DNA from: an uncultured bacterium
GTDB lineage: Bacteria; Cyanobacteriota; Vampirovibrionia; Gastranaerophilales; Gastranaerophilaceae
DNA length: 64,000 bases
Reading direction: 5' to 3'
Assembly (NCBI GenBank): GCA_902462155.1
Contig: CABQAQ010000005.1
Coordinates: forward strand, 1-64,000
The notes under the pieces were generated by a model, which worked only from the letters and a program-made list of their open reading frames with translations, did not search any database and had not been told where the DNA came from. Both the position numbers and the translations under genes were made by a program. Shown piece after piece: positions 44,763-53,019 of this stretch. The first letter of the stretch is position 1, and each line of letters begins with the position of its first letter.

Positions 44763-45374
44763 ATGGCGAACATTAATTCTAAAACATTTGGCTATTGTCG
44801 AGTATCTTCAACCGACCAAAAAGAAGATAGGCAACTAGAAGCAATGTTGGAACTTGGAATTAATGAACGAGATATTTTTGTGGACAAATGTTCCGGTAAA
44901 AATTTTGACCGACCTCAGTATCAAGCACTCAAAGTTCAATTAAGAGAGGGGGACGTTCTTGTAATCAAATCCATAGACAGGTTAGGACGTAATTACAAAC
45001 AGATTTGTGAAGAATGGCGTGAGATTACAAGAGAAATCAAAGCTAATATTAAAGTTCTCGATATGCCCGTGTTAGATACCACAAGAACTGAAGGATTAAT
45101 TGGTGAGGTGATTTCCGATATTGTTCTACAACTATTAAGCTATGTCGCCGAACAAGAACGTGCTTTTATAAAACAAAGACAAGCCGAAGGCATTAAACTA
45201 GCCAAAGAAAAAGGTAAACGTCTTGGTAAGCCTCCAATTGAGTACCCAGAGAATTGGGATAATGTTTACAAAGTCTGGAAATCTGGTGCTATCACAGCAA
45301 GAAAAGCAATGAAACAGTTAAATTTGAAGCCGACTTCTTTTTATAAACTAGCTAAAAAATATAAGAACAATTAA
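44763..45374 (+). CDS. serine recombinase (resolvase/invertase family)
   Basis: 203 aa. Catalytic domain: FGYCRVSSTDQKEDRQLEAM with the nucleophile Ser in the YCRVSS motif, DVLVIKSIDRLGRNYKQ with the conserved Arg residues, and the long E helix LLSYVAEQERAFIKQRQAEGI (quoted in part). The C-terminal HTH_7-like DNA-binding part is KSGAITARKAMKQLNLKPTSFYKL. GGGAG precedes the ATG at 44763 (ATG at 44757 also possible). The upstream repeats look like its res site. It may resolve multimers of the element when it is circular, or regulate itself. Confidence 0.9.
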   Translation: MANINSKTFGYCRVSSTDQKEDRQLEAMLELGINERDIFVDKCSGKNFDRPQYQALKVQLREGDVLVIKSIDRLGRNYKQICEEWREITREIKANIKVLDMPVLDTTRTEGLIGEVISDIVLQLLSYVAEQERAFIKQRQAEGIKLAKEKGKRLGKPPIEYPENWDNVYKVWKSGAITARKAMKQLNLKPTSFYKLAKKYKNN

Positions 45375-45498
45375 AATAAACATCTAGGAATTCTATTTTA
45401 CAAAATCAAAATAATTTCAATTTTGTAAAATGCGTTTTGCATTTTGTTGATTTTTTCATTATTGTAAAGTATAATAAAAGCATAATGGAGCTAATATT

Positions 45499-46767
45499 AT
45501 GACCAACAATGAAAAACTTATTAACAGACCCGAATATATAAAGAAATTAAATCAATGGAAAAACCAAGAGGATTTAGTAAAAATAATTACTGGTGTAAGA
45601 AGATGCGGAAAATCTAAATTATTTGTACTTTTTCAAAATGAGTTATTAAAAGAAGATGGCATCAATGAAAACCAAATTGTAAGTATAAATTTGGAAGATA
45701 TCATTACGACAAGAAAAATCGGGCTTGAATACAACAATAAAAATATTTTAGTAGGGTATGAAAAACTGTTGGATTATATTTTGTCAAAACTGCAAGAAAA
45801 CAAAATGAATTATGTATTCATTGATGAAATACAGTTGTTAGAAAATTGGCAAAATGTTGCAAATGCACTAAGACTGCAACCTAATATTGATGTATATTTG
45901 ACAGGCTCAAATGCTTATATGTTTTCAGGTGATTTGGCAAATTCTTTTGGAGGCAGGTATATTGAAATAAAAATGCAGCCTTTTTCGTTTACAGAATTCT
46001 ATAACTCATTATCAAAAGACACACAAGCAAAACCTTTGCAAGAAATTTATCTGAAATATATTAAAGAAAGTGGTTTCCCTCAAACTATTAAGTTTAATTC
46101 TGACATGGAATTGATTAATGATTATTTACTAAACACTGTTTATTTAAACACGGTGCAAAAAGATATTATCCAAAGATATAATATTACAAATACCAACAAA
46201 CTAGATTCTGTAATTCGTTACATGTTTGATAATATTGGGAATGAAACTTCATTGCGAAATATAGAACGTGGACTAAAATCGTTTGGTTATAGTGTTTCAG
46301 CACCAACAATAGACACCTACCTAAAAGGACTTTTAGACAGTTATTTGCTTTATAAGTGTGACCAATATGATATAAAAGGAAAACGAATATTAAATACCAA
46401 CTCAAAATATTATGTTGCTGATATAGGGTTAAGAAATGCTATTTTAAACAACTCTGACAGGGATTTTGGACATATTTTAGAAAATGTTGTTTACTTAGAA
46501 CTTATAAGGCGAGGTTATAAAGTCAATGTTGGTAAATGCTATAATGCAGAGGTTGATTTTATTGCAACAAAGAATAACACTGTGGAATATTATCAAGTTG
46601 CACTAAATGTTTTAAATGATAATATCTTGGAAAGGGAGCTTGCTTCATTAGAAAAAATCAAGAACAATTATCCTAAGTTTTTGCTAACTACAGATTTAGG
46701 CGAGGGTGAAAACGAAGGTATCAAACGTATAAACGTTTTTGACTGGCTAATTGGCAAGAAAAAGTAA
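45499..46767 (+). CDS. AAA_14/DUF4143 ATPase
   Basis: 422 aa, typical of the family. Walker A GVRRCGKSKLF (residues 33-43), Walker B VFIDEIQLLENW (about 112), sensor LTGSNAYMFSGDLANSFGGRY, and the C-terminal DUF4143 domain with HILENVVYLELIRRGYKVNVGK and AEVDFIATKN, a pattern like an inactive or active PD-(D/E)xK fold. A TATAAT box and TGGAG lie upstream. These ATPases are common in bacteria and archaea, often in accessory DNA, with no settled function. It is likely a single-gene unit, followed by a 14-bp hairpin. Confidence 0.88.
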   Translation: MTNNEKLINRPEYIKKLNQWKNQEDLVKIITGVRRCGKSKLFVLFQNELLKEDGINENQIVSINLEDIITTRKIGLEYNNKNILVGYEKLLDYILSKLQENKMNYVFIDEIQLLENWQNVANALRLQPNIDVYLTGSNAYMFSGDLANSFGGRYIEIKMQPFSFTEFYNSLSKDTQAKPLQEIYLKYIKESGFPQTIKFNSDMELINDYLLNTVYLNTVQKDIIQRYNITNTNKLDSVIRYMFDNIGNETSLRNIERGLKSFGYSVSAPTIDTYLKGLLDSYLLYKCDQYDIKGKRILNTNSKYYVADIGLRNAILNNSDRDFGHILENVVYLELIRRGYKVNVGKCYNAEVDFIATKNNTVEYYQVALNVLNDNILERELASLEKIKNNYPKFLLTTDLGEGENEGIKRINVFDWLIGKKK

Positions 46768-46786
46768 TAGACCTAGTTATTAATTA

Positions 46787-46819
46787 TGATAAATCTAAAA
46801 TGTGATTTTAGATTTATCA
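46787..46819 (+). terminator. 14-bp perfect stem-loop after ATPase gene
   Basis: TGATAAATCTAAAA and TTTTAGATTTATCA enclose TGTGA. The stem is long and perfect, but only A follows on the plus strand, so it may be a terminator of weak type, an RNA-stability element or a protein-binding site. Confidence 0.55.
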
Positions 46820-47025
46820 AAAATAGATGCAATGGTATATATTAAAGCCTATCCAAGGCACAATTGAATATACTAAAAAGACTTGTTTTACTATACTCCA
46901 GTTTTTTAAGTACTCATACATTGAAATCTTCCCTTTAATGTATATAATTTGATTATGGTATATTATTATCCTATCCTGAAGATAAAATTTTTTTAAGTCA
47001 TCCACTAAGGGTAACTGAGTTAGCC

Positions 47026-48258
47026 TTGTATCTTTTACAATATGCTGATAATGATGATGTACTAACTTTTCTTGAATATAGCACTGGTACAAAATGGAAA
47101 GACCAATACAATGGTGCAATTATACTTCTCGATTTTTTATTGTCAGTACCTAATAAGATGCTACAGTATAAATATAATATTATTCCAGAAAATTTCTTAG
47201 CCCCTCAAGCAAACCAAACAGAAAATATCCCAGACGAGTATGTATGTGCTAAACAGGAGGTGGATTCATGTAGTCAAAAAATTCTTCTATATCGTGATAT
47301 CTATGTACATTTAGATGCACTTATTAAATGCTTAAATAGCTATTTCTGGATTAAAGACAAGAATTATTTTGCATTTAAAAATGATAAACGATATAAAAAC
47401 TTTTTAACTAAAGCAATTTACGCTACTTATTCTAAATTTTTACAAAATAATGTTTTGAACATGAAAAAAGATATTAAGCTTATACTCCATGAGTTAATAG
47501 AAAATTATAAATATAACGGATTTTATTATTTTTATGAAAAAGACACTCTTACCAAGGTAGAAATAGATAAAGTTGAACTTAATGAAAATCCACATAAGTA
47601 TACGATATACTCTCTAGAAGAAGATGATACAAAAACATATATAGTTGATAGAAAAACTAAAGAGCGTTATCCATTACATTCTGTGCTACATCGATTTAAA
47701 AGATTTTCTGAAAATGATTATGAAAAAGGTTTCTTGATAAACATTTTACACATTTTTCGCACATATACTGCAAAAGAAATTGTGAAATTCAATAAAGATA
47801 TTGTTGGAATATTAAAACGTAGTGCACAAGAAAATTGCAAGTGCTGTAATCCAGATTTAAACAATCCTCAAAAAACAAAACTTTGTAATAACTGCAAACA
47901 ATTAAATGAAAAGTGGGAAAATTGTAGAAGTGCATTATCCAAATTGATAGAATTCACTAAAACCTACAATAGCAATAAAGATTTTGTCAACTTCGTGGAA
48001 AACGGAGAGTTTAAAAGAATTGTTTTTGACTTGAAAAAGGATGAGAAAACAAGTATTGTAAAACTCCGTAACAGAAGAAAAAGAAACTTGTTAAATAGAA
48101 TCAATAAACTAGAAAAGGCTTTAGAACGGGAGTGTTTTAAACCGCATATAGATAATGAAAATGTTGAACAATACGTTAGAATATGTAAAAATGCACTTAT
48201 TTACATAAAAGATATCAAGGATCTCATTAAAACTACTTTTGGTAATACAACAAAGTGA
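47026..48258 (+). CDS. unknown protein with paired Cys motif, start uncertain
   Basis: 410 aa from a TTG at 47026. The same frame is open back to 46948 and reads as protein (SYPEDKIFLSHPLRVTELA) but has no ATG or GTG; an ATG at 46955 lies one frame off and meets a TAA in a T-rich run, so a 5' frameshift is possible. The middle has ENCKCCNPD ... KLCNNCKQL (about residues 270-295), a likely zinc knuckle, followed by a basic helical C-terminus (NRRKRNLLNRINKLEKALE). I recognise no family. It lies upstream of the retron and could be an associated effector, which is speculation. Confidence 0.5.
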   Translation: MYLLQYADNDDVLTFLEYSTGTKWKDQYNGAIILLDFLLSVPNKMLQYKYNIIPENFLAPQANQTENIPDEYVCAKQEVDSCSQKILLYRDIYVHLDALIKCLNSYFWIKDKNYFAFKNDKRYKNFLTKAIYATYSKFLQNNVLNMKKDIKLILHELIENYKYNGFYYFYEKDTLTKVEIDKVELNENPHKYTIYSLEEDDTKTYIVDRKTKERYPLHSVLHRFKRFSENDYEKGFLINILHIFRTYTAKEIVKFNKDIVGILKRSAQENCKCCNPDLNNPQKTKLCNNCKQLNEKWENCRSALSKLIEFTKTYNSNKDFVNFVENGEFKRIVFDLKKDEKTSIVKLRNRRKRNLLNRINKLEKALERECFKPHIDNENVEQYVRICKNALIYIKDIKDLIKTTFGNTTK

Positions 48259-48655
48259 AAACTTGTCTAAAAAGCCTAAATTCTATAGCATTATATAGAT
48301 TTTAAGAAGAAAAAACACTTTGCCTTAAAACTTCTTATTTTGTAATTTTAGTTTTGCAATAAAAACATTTGAGAAAAATCTCGAATGTTTGTCTATCAGT
48401 GCGTTTTAATAGAATAAGGTTTTTTTGTTCAAAAATTTTTAAAAGCAACATAAGGGATAAAACGAACTAAAAACCCAAAATTCAAGCATCTGCTTATGAA
48501 GCAGTATTTGCAATAGTTTTGAACATTTTTCGACTCGCAAATTTTGTATTCTTTTTTAATAATTTTGATATTTTTTTTGAACAAGTAATTTTTACAGAAC
48601 TTGGGCAAATTTTTATAATGATAATGTAATCAATCAAAAAGAAAGGATACATAAG
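48259..48655. other. regulatory region before the retron operon
   Basis: 397 bases without a gene. It contains a 12-bp hairpin with AAAA loop (48363-48390), probably the terminator of the preceding gene, a small perfect hairpin CTGCTT-ATG-AAGCAG (48490-48504), and the promoter at 48591-48619. Confidence 0.6.
48591..48619 (+). promoter_or_regulatory. promoter of the retron operon
   Basis: TTTACA (48591-48596), 17-base spacer, TATAAT (48614-48619). GAAAGGA lies 36 bases before the small ORF at 48656. It probably drives the small ORF, retron RNA, reverse transcriptase and downstream genes. Confidence 0.65.
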
Positions 48656-48784
48656 ATGAAATCAAAAGAAAAAGACAACAATTTACTCAGTGAAAAAAGA
48701 AAGAAGCTATACGCTAAGTATCTAAAAGTAATAGGTCTCAGCGAAAAACTTCAAGAAATAAAAAAGAAAGATTTTGTAAAGTAA
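48656..48784 (+). CDS. 42-aa basic peptide ahead of retron RNA
   Basis: Starts ATG with GAAAGGATACATAAG upstream and ends TAA at 48784. Sequence is Lys/Glu-rich and helical (SEKRKKLYAKYLKVIGLSE). It sits between the promoter and the structured RNA. It could be a leader peptide or a small partner; nothing more can be said. Confidence 0.4.
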   Translation: MKSKEKDNNLLSEKRKKLYAKYLKVIGLSEKLQEIKKKDFVK

Positions 48785-48806
48785 AAAACAAAATAATGAT
48801 TGCAAC

Positions 48807-49115
48807 TTAAAAAAGGGACTAATTAAATCGGTGGATTGAACTTGATTGACTTAATGAACTCAATGAACTTAACTTTCTCGTCCTAACTGGATTAGACGGG
48901 TGAGCTCAACGAAGAAAATCATACTTCATTTCACCGTAAGGGAAGATAACATACTCTTAATTCTCTTAATACTCAATTAAGACTTATTAGGGTAGCTCTT
49001 TTTTCTTTTTCTTTAACCGGCCGTCGCTCAGGCTCCGTCCGGCCCCAATCGAGGGCAATCGGGTCGTAATCATATATGCGGGAGTCCCATTTGCCCGCAT
49101 CTGCCCTCTTTTTAA
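48807..49115 (+). ncRNA. probable retron msr-msd RNA
   Basis: About 310 bases directly upstream of the reverse transcriptase, visibly richer in GC than its surroundings. The ends can pair: TTAAAAAAGGG at 48807-48817 with CCCTCTTTTTAA at 49104-49115, as the a1/a2 inverted repeats of retrons. Inside are several hairpins: CGTCCTAA/TTAGACG, TCTTAATT/AATTAAGA (8 bp perfect), GGCCG/CGGCC, and ATGCGGG/CCCGCAT nested within GAGGGCA/TGCCCTC near the 3' end (candidate msd stem). The exact msr/msd border and branch guanosine are not determined. Confidence 0.65.
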
Positions 49116-49130
49116 CAAGAAAGGGATATC

Positions 49131-50093
49131 ATGACAAAATTGGAATCAAGAAAGGAAAACGAAAAACAGCTTGATTTATTCGGAATTTCAACTCTACCGG
49201 AACTTGCTGAAATTTTAGATTTTCCAGTAAAAAATTTAATAGAAGCTACTCAAAAAGGGTACAGAAGCTATCAAGTTCAAGGTAAAACAAAGAAAATATT
49301 GATAGAAGAACCAAACATGATTTTAAAATCTGTATTAAAAGATTTAAAAAAGCTTTTAGTCGAAATGTTCGATTGCCCAGAATATAACAAATGTTGGGCA
49401 GGTGGAAATAATTACCTGAATGCACAAGCACATACAGGACAACATGCATATGTTACAACCGACATTTCAAGCTTCTTCACTAATTCAAGAGTTTTTTATG
49501 TAAGAAAGTTTTTCAAAGACAAATTGAAAATCTCCGGAGAAGCTTTGGATCTGTTGGTGCAAATGTGCACATATAAAGGTCACATTCCAACAGGAGCTCC
49601 AACTAGTAGTATTTTAGCTTTTTTATCACACAAAGACCTGTTCGATGAGATTGCACAGCACATGGAAGAAAGAGATATAACATTTACATTGTATGTGGAT
49701 GATATTACTCTTTCGGCAAAACACGGTATTTCAGGAAAGGAAATTAAATTTATAAAATCTGTATTAAAAAGACACAAGCTAGAAATAAAGCCAGAAAAAA
49801 CAAAATTCTTTAGCTACAAAAAGGCTATGATTACAGGTTTTTACGTTACTCAAGGCAGCAAAATCAGTGTACCGGATAGTGTCGGTCATAAAGTTGTGTC
49901 TTTATTGAGAGAGAAAAATTTAGGAGATATGAGCAAAAAAGAATTAAGGAGGGTAATTGGATTGATAAATTATTGTCAAACAGCTGATAAACATAGTTTT
50001 TCAGCTACCAAAAGAAATGCTATTAAAGCTTTAAAAAGATTAAATAAAAAAGAAAAGGAGGAAATGAATGAAAAAGGTGACAGAAAACAATAA
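49131..50093 (+). CDS. retron-type reverse transcriptase
   Basis: 320 aa. RT motifs: YVTTDISSFFTNS (motif A), NAQAH (NAxxH, a retron-specific feature) just before it, IPTGAPTSSILAFL (retron-type QGxPTSP equivalent), YVDDITLSA (YxDD catalytic site, near residue 195), KPEKTKFF and ITGFYV (VTG-type motif), which also marks retrons. Length is typical of a single-domain retron RT. The upstream structured RNA would be the template and primer for msDNA. The downstream small DNA-binding gene overlaps its 3' end by 26 bases. Retrons act in anti-phage defence with a toxic partner; the partner here is not obvious. Confidence 0.88.
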   Translation: MTKLESRKENEKQLDLFGISTLPELAEILDFPVKNLIEATQKGYRSYQVQGKTKKILIEEPNMILKSVLKDLKKLLVEMFDCPEYNKCWAGGNNYLNAQAHTGQHAYVTTDISSFFTNSRVFYVRKFFKDKLKISGEALDLLVQMCTYKGHIPTGAPTSSILAFLSHKDLFDEIAQHMEERDITFTLYVDDITLSAKHGISGKEIKFIKSVLKRHKLEIKPEKTKFFSYKKAMITGFYVTQGSKISVPDSVGHKVVSLLREKNLGDMSKKELRRVIGLINYCQTADKHSFSATKRNAIKALKRLNKKEKEEMNEKGDRKQ

Positions 50094-50448
50094 TGAAAAT
50101 AATATAAAAGGAAATTTAAAAATTCACAGGATTAACAATCGAATAGAACATCCATCTACTCAAATTGCTAAAGAAACGCTTTCACAATTGTCATGTGAAG
50201 AAGCCGGAATGCTTGCTAAATTATTGTCTTTACCAGATAGCAATGGAACATTAACCATGACTTGGCTAGAAAAAGTATGTAAAATCTCAAAATTAAAAAG
50301 ATTAAAAATTAAAGCTAATTTGCTTAAAAAGGGTTTCATCAGAGAAATTCAATATAGGAATACAAAGGGAAAGTTTTCATACAGGTATGAGATTTTTGAA
50401 CAATCTTTTTTAGAAGACAAAGGAGGTAATAACTTAAATGAACCGTAA
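50068..50448 (+). CDS. small winged-helix-like protein, retron-coupled
   Basis: 126 aa; SD AGGAGG and overlap with the RT gene by 26 bases show translational coupling (an ATG four bases earlier is in another frame). The middle is a winged helix-turn-helix candidate: TQIAKETLSQLSCEEAGMLAKLL, then TMTWLEKVCKISKLKRLKIKANLLKKGFI, then the two-strand wing REIQYRNTKGKFSYRYEI (quoted in parts). Small DNA-binding proteins accompany some retron types. It could also belong to the integration/excision control of the element. It overlaps the excisionase gene by 11 bases. Confidence 0.6.
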   Translation: MKKVTENNNENNIKGNLKIHRINNRIEHPSTQIAKETLSQLSCEEAGMLAKLLSLPDSNGTLTMTWLEKVCKISKLKRLKIKANLLKKGFIREIQYRNTKGKFSYRYEIFEQSFLEDKGGNNLNEP

Positions 50449-50629
50449 TATGAATAGCGAAACAGTTACACTAAAAGAAGCAGCTGAAATATTAGGCTTA
50501 AAATATCACACAGCAAGAAAACTCTTGCTAACTGCAAACGTTGGTTTTATTGATTACGGGGTAAAAAGACTTTGGTTAAAACAAGACATTCTTGATTTTA
50601 AGCAAAGTTGTTACAAACCTGCAATATAA
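50438..50629 (+). CDS. excisionase-like HTH protein
   Basis: 63 aa with the MerR/HTH_17 pattern TLKEAAEILGLKYHTARKLLLTANVGFIDYGVKRLWLKQDIL (in parts), standard for excisionases and DNA-architectural proteins beside tyrosine integrases. AGGAGGT precedes the ATG, which overlaps the previous gene. It likely controls the direction of recombination at the 52-bp attachment sites. The integrase follows after 58 bases. Confidence 0.85.
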   Translation: MNRNMNSETVTLKEAAEILGLKYHTARKLLLTANVGFIDYGVKRLWLKQDILDFKQSCYKPAI

Positions 50630-50687
50630 TATTAAGACTTGAGATTCATAAATAAAGGCGATAACATCGAGACAAAGGAGAACATGC

Positions 50688-51818
50688 ATGTCGGTGCATA
50701 AGTATTATACAAACAAAGCAAAAACTAAATTTTTATGGCGCTACGTGGTTACGGTACCTTCAAATGATTTTGACAAATTCGGCAATCCAATCCGAAAACA
50801 ACGTACTAAACGTGGCTTTAGCACCAAAAAGGAAGCTGAAGCTGCTGAAAGAGAAGTTTTAAAGAATGCTGAATTAGGAAACGTGGAATTCAACAGTAAT
50901 TTGACATTTAGTGCTGTTATAAAAAACTTCCTAGATTATTCCAAAAATGAAGGTAAATACTCAAAAGGTACTATTCAAAATTACGAAGGATACTTTAATC
51001 ACCACATGCACGAACTCTCTTTGATTCCTGTAAAACGTTTGACTCCAATACTAATTCAAAATTGGCACCGTAACTTATACAAAAAAGGTGCAAGTGACCA
51101 TGTTTATAATGGTTGTATTAAACTAGCAAAAAGAGCTTTTAATTATGCGATAGAACTAAAATTGATTTCTCAAAATCCGTTTCTAGATATCAAACCGGTT
51201 AGTGTTGCACCTAAATTACGGCACCGATTTTCTACAACAGAGCTTAAAGAATTAATTGAAACATGTAAAGAGTCTTTACCAGAATACTATTGTTTATTTA
51301 TTTTAGCTACTTTAACAGGTATGAGAATGGGTGAGTATTCTGCAATTAAAACTTCGGATATAGTTAAAAATGAATTTGGCTACTCAATTCGAATAGATAA
51401 ACAAATTACCAGAGGAGAATTAAAATACAAAACCAAGACAAATTCTTCTGTACGTATAGTCGAAATATCAAAACAGGTTTACGATACCATAACATGGCAC
51501 ATTGAGACCTATGGTATTAAAGGGGATGATTTCTTGTTCAAAGTAGGAGAAGGGAAATATATGTACTCAACTTGGATTGAAAGAAAGTTTGATTGCTTAT
51601 TGAAACTCTGTGGTTATCCTGAACACTATTGTAGAGTGCATGACTTAAGAGGTCAGTATGTAGATATAATGCACCTTTGTGGAATTCCAATAACATACAT
51701 CTCAAGACAGGTTGGTCATACTGATCCTAAAATTACGAGCCAAGTTTATACTCAAATCTTAAATCAACTGCCTCAAGAAGCAAATAAGAAAATGGATAAT
51801 TTAATCTTTGGAACTTAA
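50688..51818 (+). CDS. int: tyrosine recombinase (integrase)
   Basis: 376 aa. N-terminal AP2-like arm-binding region (KFLWRYVVTVPSNDFDKFGNP, in part), SAM-like core-binding domain (about 70-160), and catalytic domain with Arg in LTGMRMGEYS, HDLRGQYVD (HxxR), the GHTD motif and the nucleophile Tyr in SQVYTQIL. All the catalytic residues are present. AAGGAG precedes the ATG. It should catalyse integration into the 3' half of tRNA-Glu and, with the excisionase, excision. It is the defining gene of the element. Confidence 0.95.
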   Translation: MSVHKYYTNKAKTKFLWRYVVTVPSNDFDKFGNPIRKQRTKRGFSTKKEAEAAEREVLKNAELGNVEFNSNLTFSAVIKNFLDYSKNEGKYSKGTIQNYEGYFNHHMHELSLIPVKRLTPILIQNWHRNLYKKGASDHVYNGCIKLAKRAFNYAIELKLISQNPFLDIKPVSVAPKLRHRFSTTELKELIETCKESLPEYYCLFILATLTGMRMGEYSAIKTSDIVKNEFGYSIRIDKQITRGELKYKTKTNSSVRIVEISKQVYDTITWHIETYGIKGDDFLFKVGEGKYMYSTWIERKFDCLLKLCGYPEHYCRVHDLRGQYVDIMHLCGIPITYISRQVGHTDPKITSQVYTQILNQLPQEANKKMDNLIFGT

Positions 51819-51909
51819 ATATGTACTTAATTAGAAAATCAAATATCCGGATAACTTCAATATGTGAACTTTGTGGAAGTTTAAAGAATGTAGGCTAAGT
51901 AAATTTCGT

Positions 51910-51946
51910 TTCACATGTTGACAATGTGAATGTGCTTTAATAGTAT
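51910..51946 (+). promoter_or_regulatory. promoter with palindromic operator before antirepressor
   Basis: TTCACAT (51910-51916) and ATGTGAA (51924-51930) are 7-bp inverted arms 7 bases apart. They flank TTGACA (51918-51923), the -35 of a promoter with TAGTAT (51941-51946). A repressor bound here would block the antirepressor gene. A further half-site ATGTGAA lies near 51862. Confidence 0.55.
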
Positions 51947-51968
51947 GAATACAACAAGAGATTTGAGA

Positions 51969-52746
51969 ATGGGTGAAGATTTAACTTTGTTTGAAGATAA
52001 TCAAATTAGACACGTTTATGATGAAGAAAAGAATAAATGGTATTTTAGTGTTGAAGATATTGTTAGAATATTGACGGATTCAGTTAATCCCAAAGATTAT
52101 ATAAAGAAACTAAGGAAACGTGATTTGGAACTTTCTGAAGGGTGGGGACAAATTGTCACCCCCCCTTAAAATGCAAACTACTGGGGGAATGCAAAAAGTC
52201 AATTGTGCTGATGTAGAAGGTATCTTTAGAATTATCCAGTCTATTCCGTCTAAGAAAGCTGAACCGATTAAACAATGGTTAGCCAAAGTCGGTCAAGAAC
52301 GTGTTCAAGAAATGGCAGATCCTTCAACTGCTATTGACAGAGCAAGAGAAACTTATCAAAAGCTAGGTCGTTCAGAAAAGTGGATTCAGCAACGAATGAC
52401 AGGTCAAGAAACCAGAAATAAATTGACTGATTACTGGAAAGACCATGATATAACAAAAGGTGAAGAATATGCCATTCTTACTAATATTATCCACCAAGAA
52501 TGGTCTGGGTTATCTGTAAAAGAACATAAAGATTTAAAAGGGTTAAAATCACAAAATCTTAGAGACCATATGTCAGAGGCTGAAAATGCAACTGGTATGG
52601 AAGAAAATAAGAAATCTGCTAAACGTGGTGGTAAAATTGCGAAAGAAGCAAAAGAAAAGTTGGAATTAGAAACTGGTAAAAAAGTTGTAACTGACAGTAA
52701 TTTTCTTCCACATAAGCAACCTAAACAAATTAAGAAAAAAAATTAA
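51969..52746 (+). pseudogene. Bro-N/antirepressor-type protein, frameshifted at C7
   Basis: The first frame (from MGEDLTLFEDNQ at 51969) has the Bro-N start HVYDEEKNKWYFSVEDIVRILTDS and ends in a run of seven C (52159-52165) as IVTPP-stop. The second frame continues LKMQTTGGMQKVNCADVEG, IIQSIPSKKAEPIKQWLAKVG and the long C-terminal part to KKVVTDSNF. Homologues read QIVTPLKM without a break, and six C would restore the frame. It is thus broken here, or switched by slippage of the C-tract, or a sequencing error. The family is common in phages and islands (phage antirepressor-like/DNA-damage-inducible type). Confidence 0.8.
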
Positions 52747-52838
52747 GCTTAAATTCTTTATTGCTTCCACTACTTTATAAAAAAAAGCAATTAATGTACT
52801 ATGCAAATATAATTGCTGTACTTTTTAGTGCAGAGTTG

Positions 52839-52858
52839 AAGACGGTTTTGACCGTCTT
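52839..52858 (+). terminator. terminator after the antirepressor gene
   Basis: AAGACGGT-TTTG-ACCGTCTT, an 8-bp perfect stem with 4-base loop, then TCATCATTT. It lies 92 bases past the stop of the antirepressor-type frame. Confidence 0.7.
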
Positions 52859-53019
52859 TCATCATTTATAGGGTATATATTTTGTAGTGGCAACAAAATG
52901 GTAAGAAAAAAGTTCACACAAATTAACCCTATAAAATCAGTATAAAAATGCTGATTAATTGTGTTAAATCGGTAAAATTTTCAACCCAAATAACGCCTAA
53001 AAAAAGGACAAATGTGATG

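Noticed and set aside
46817..47119. Minus-strand ORF of 100 aa
   Set aside because: It overlaps the start of the better supported plus-strand gene, has a low-complexity Tyr/Ile/His composition and no SD.
49131..50093. Diversity-generating retroelement
   Set aside because: The RT has PTGAPTSS rather than the DGR-type SQ motif, and it has the NAxxH/ITG motifs of retrons. I saw no template/variable repeat pair or target gene.
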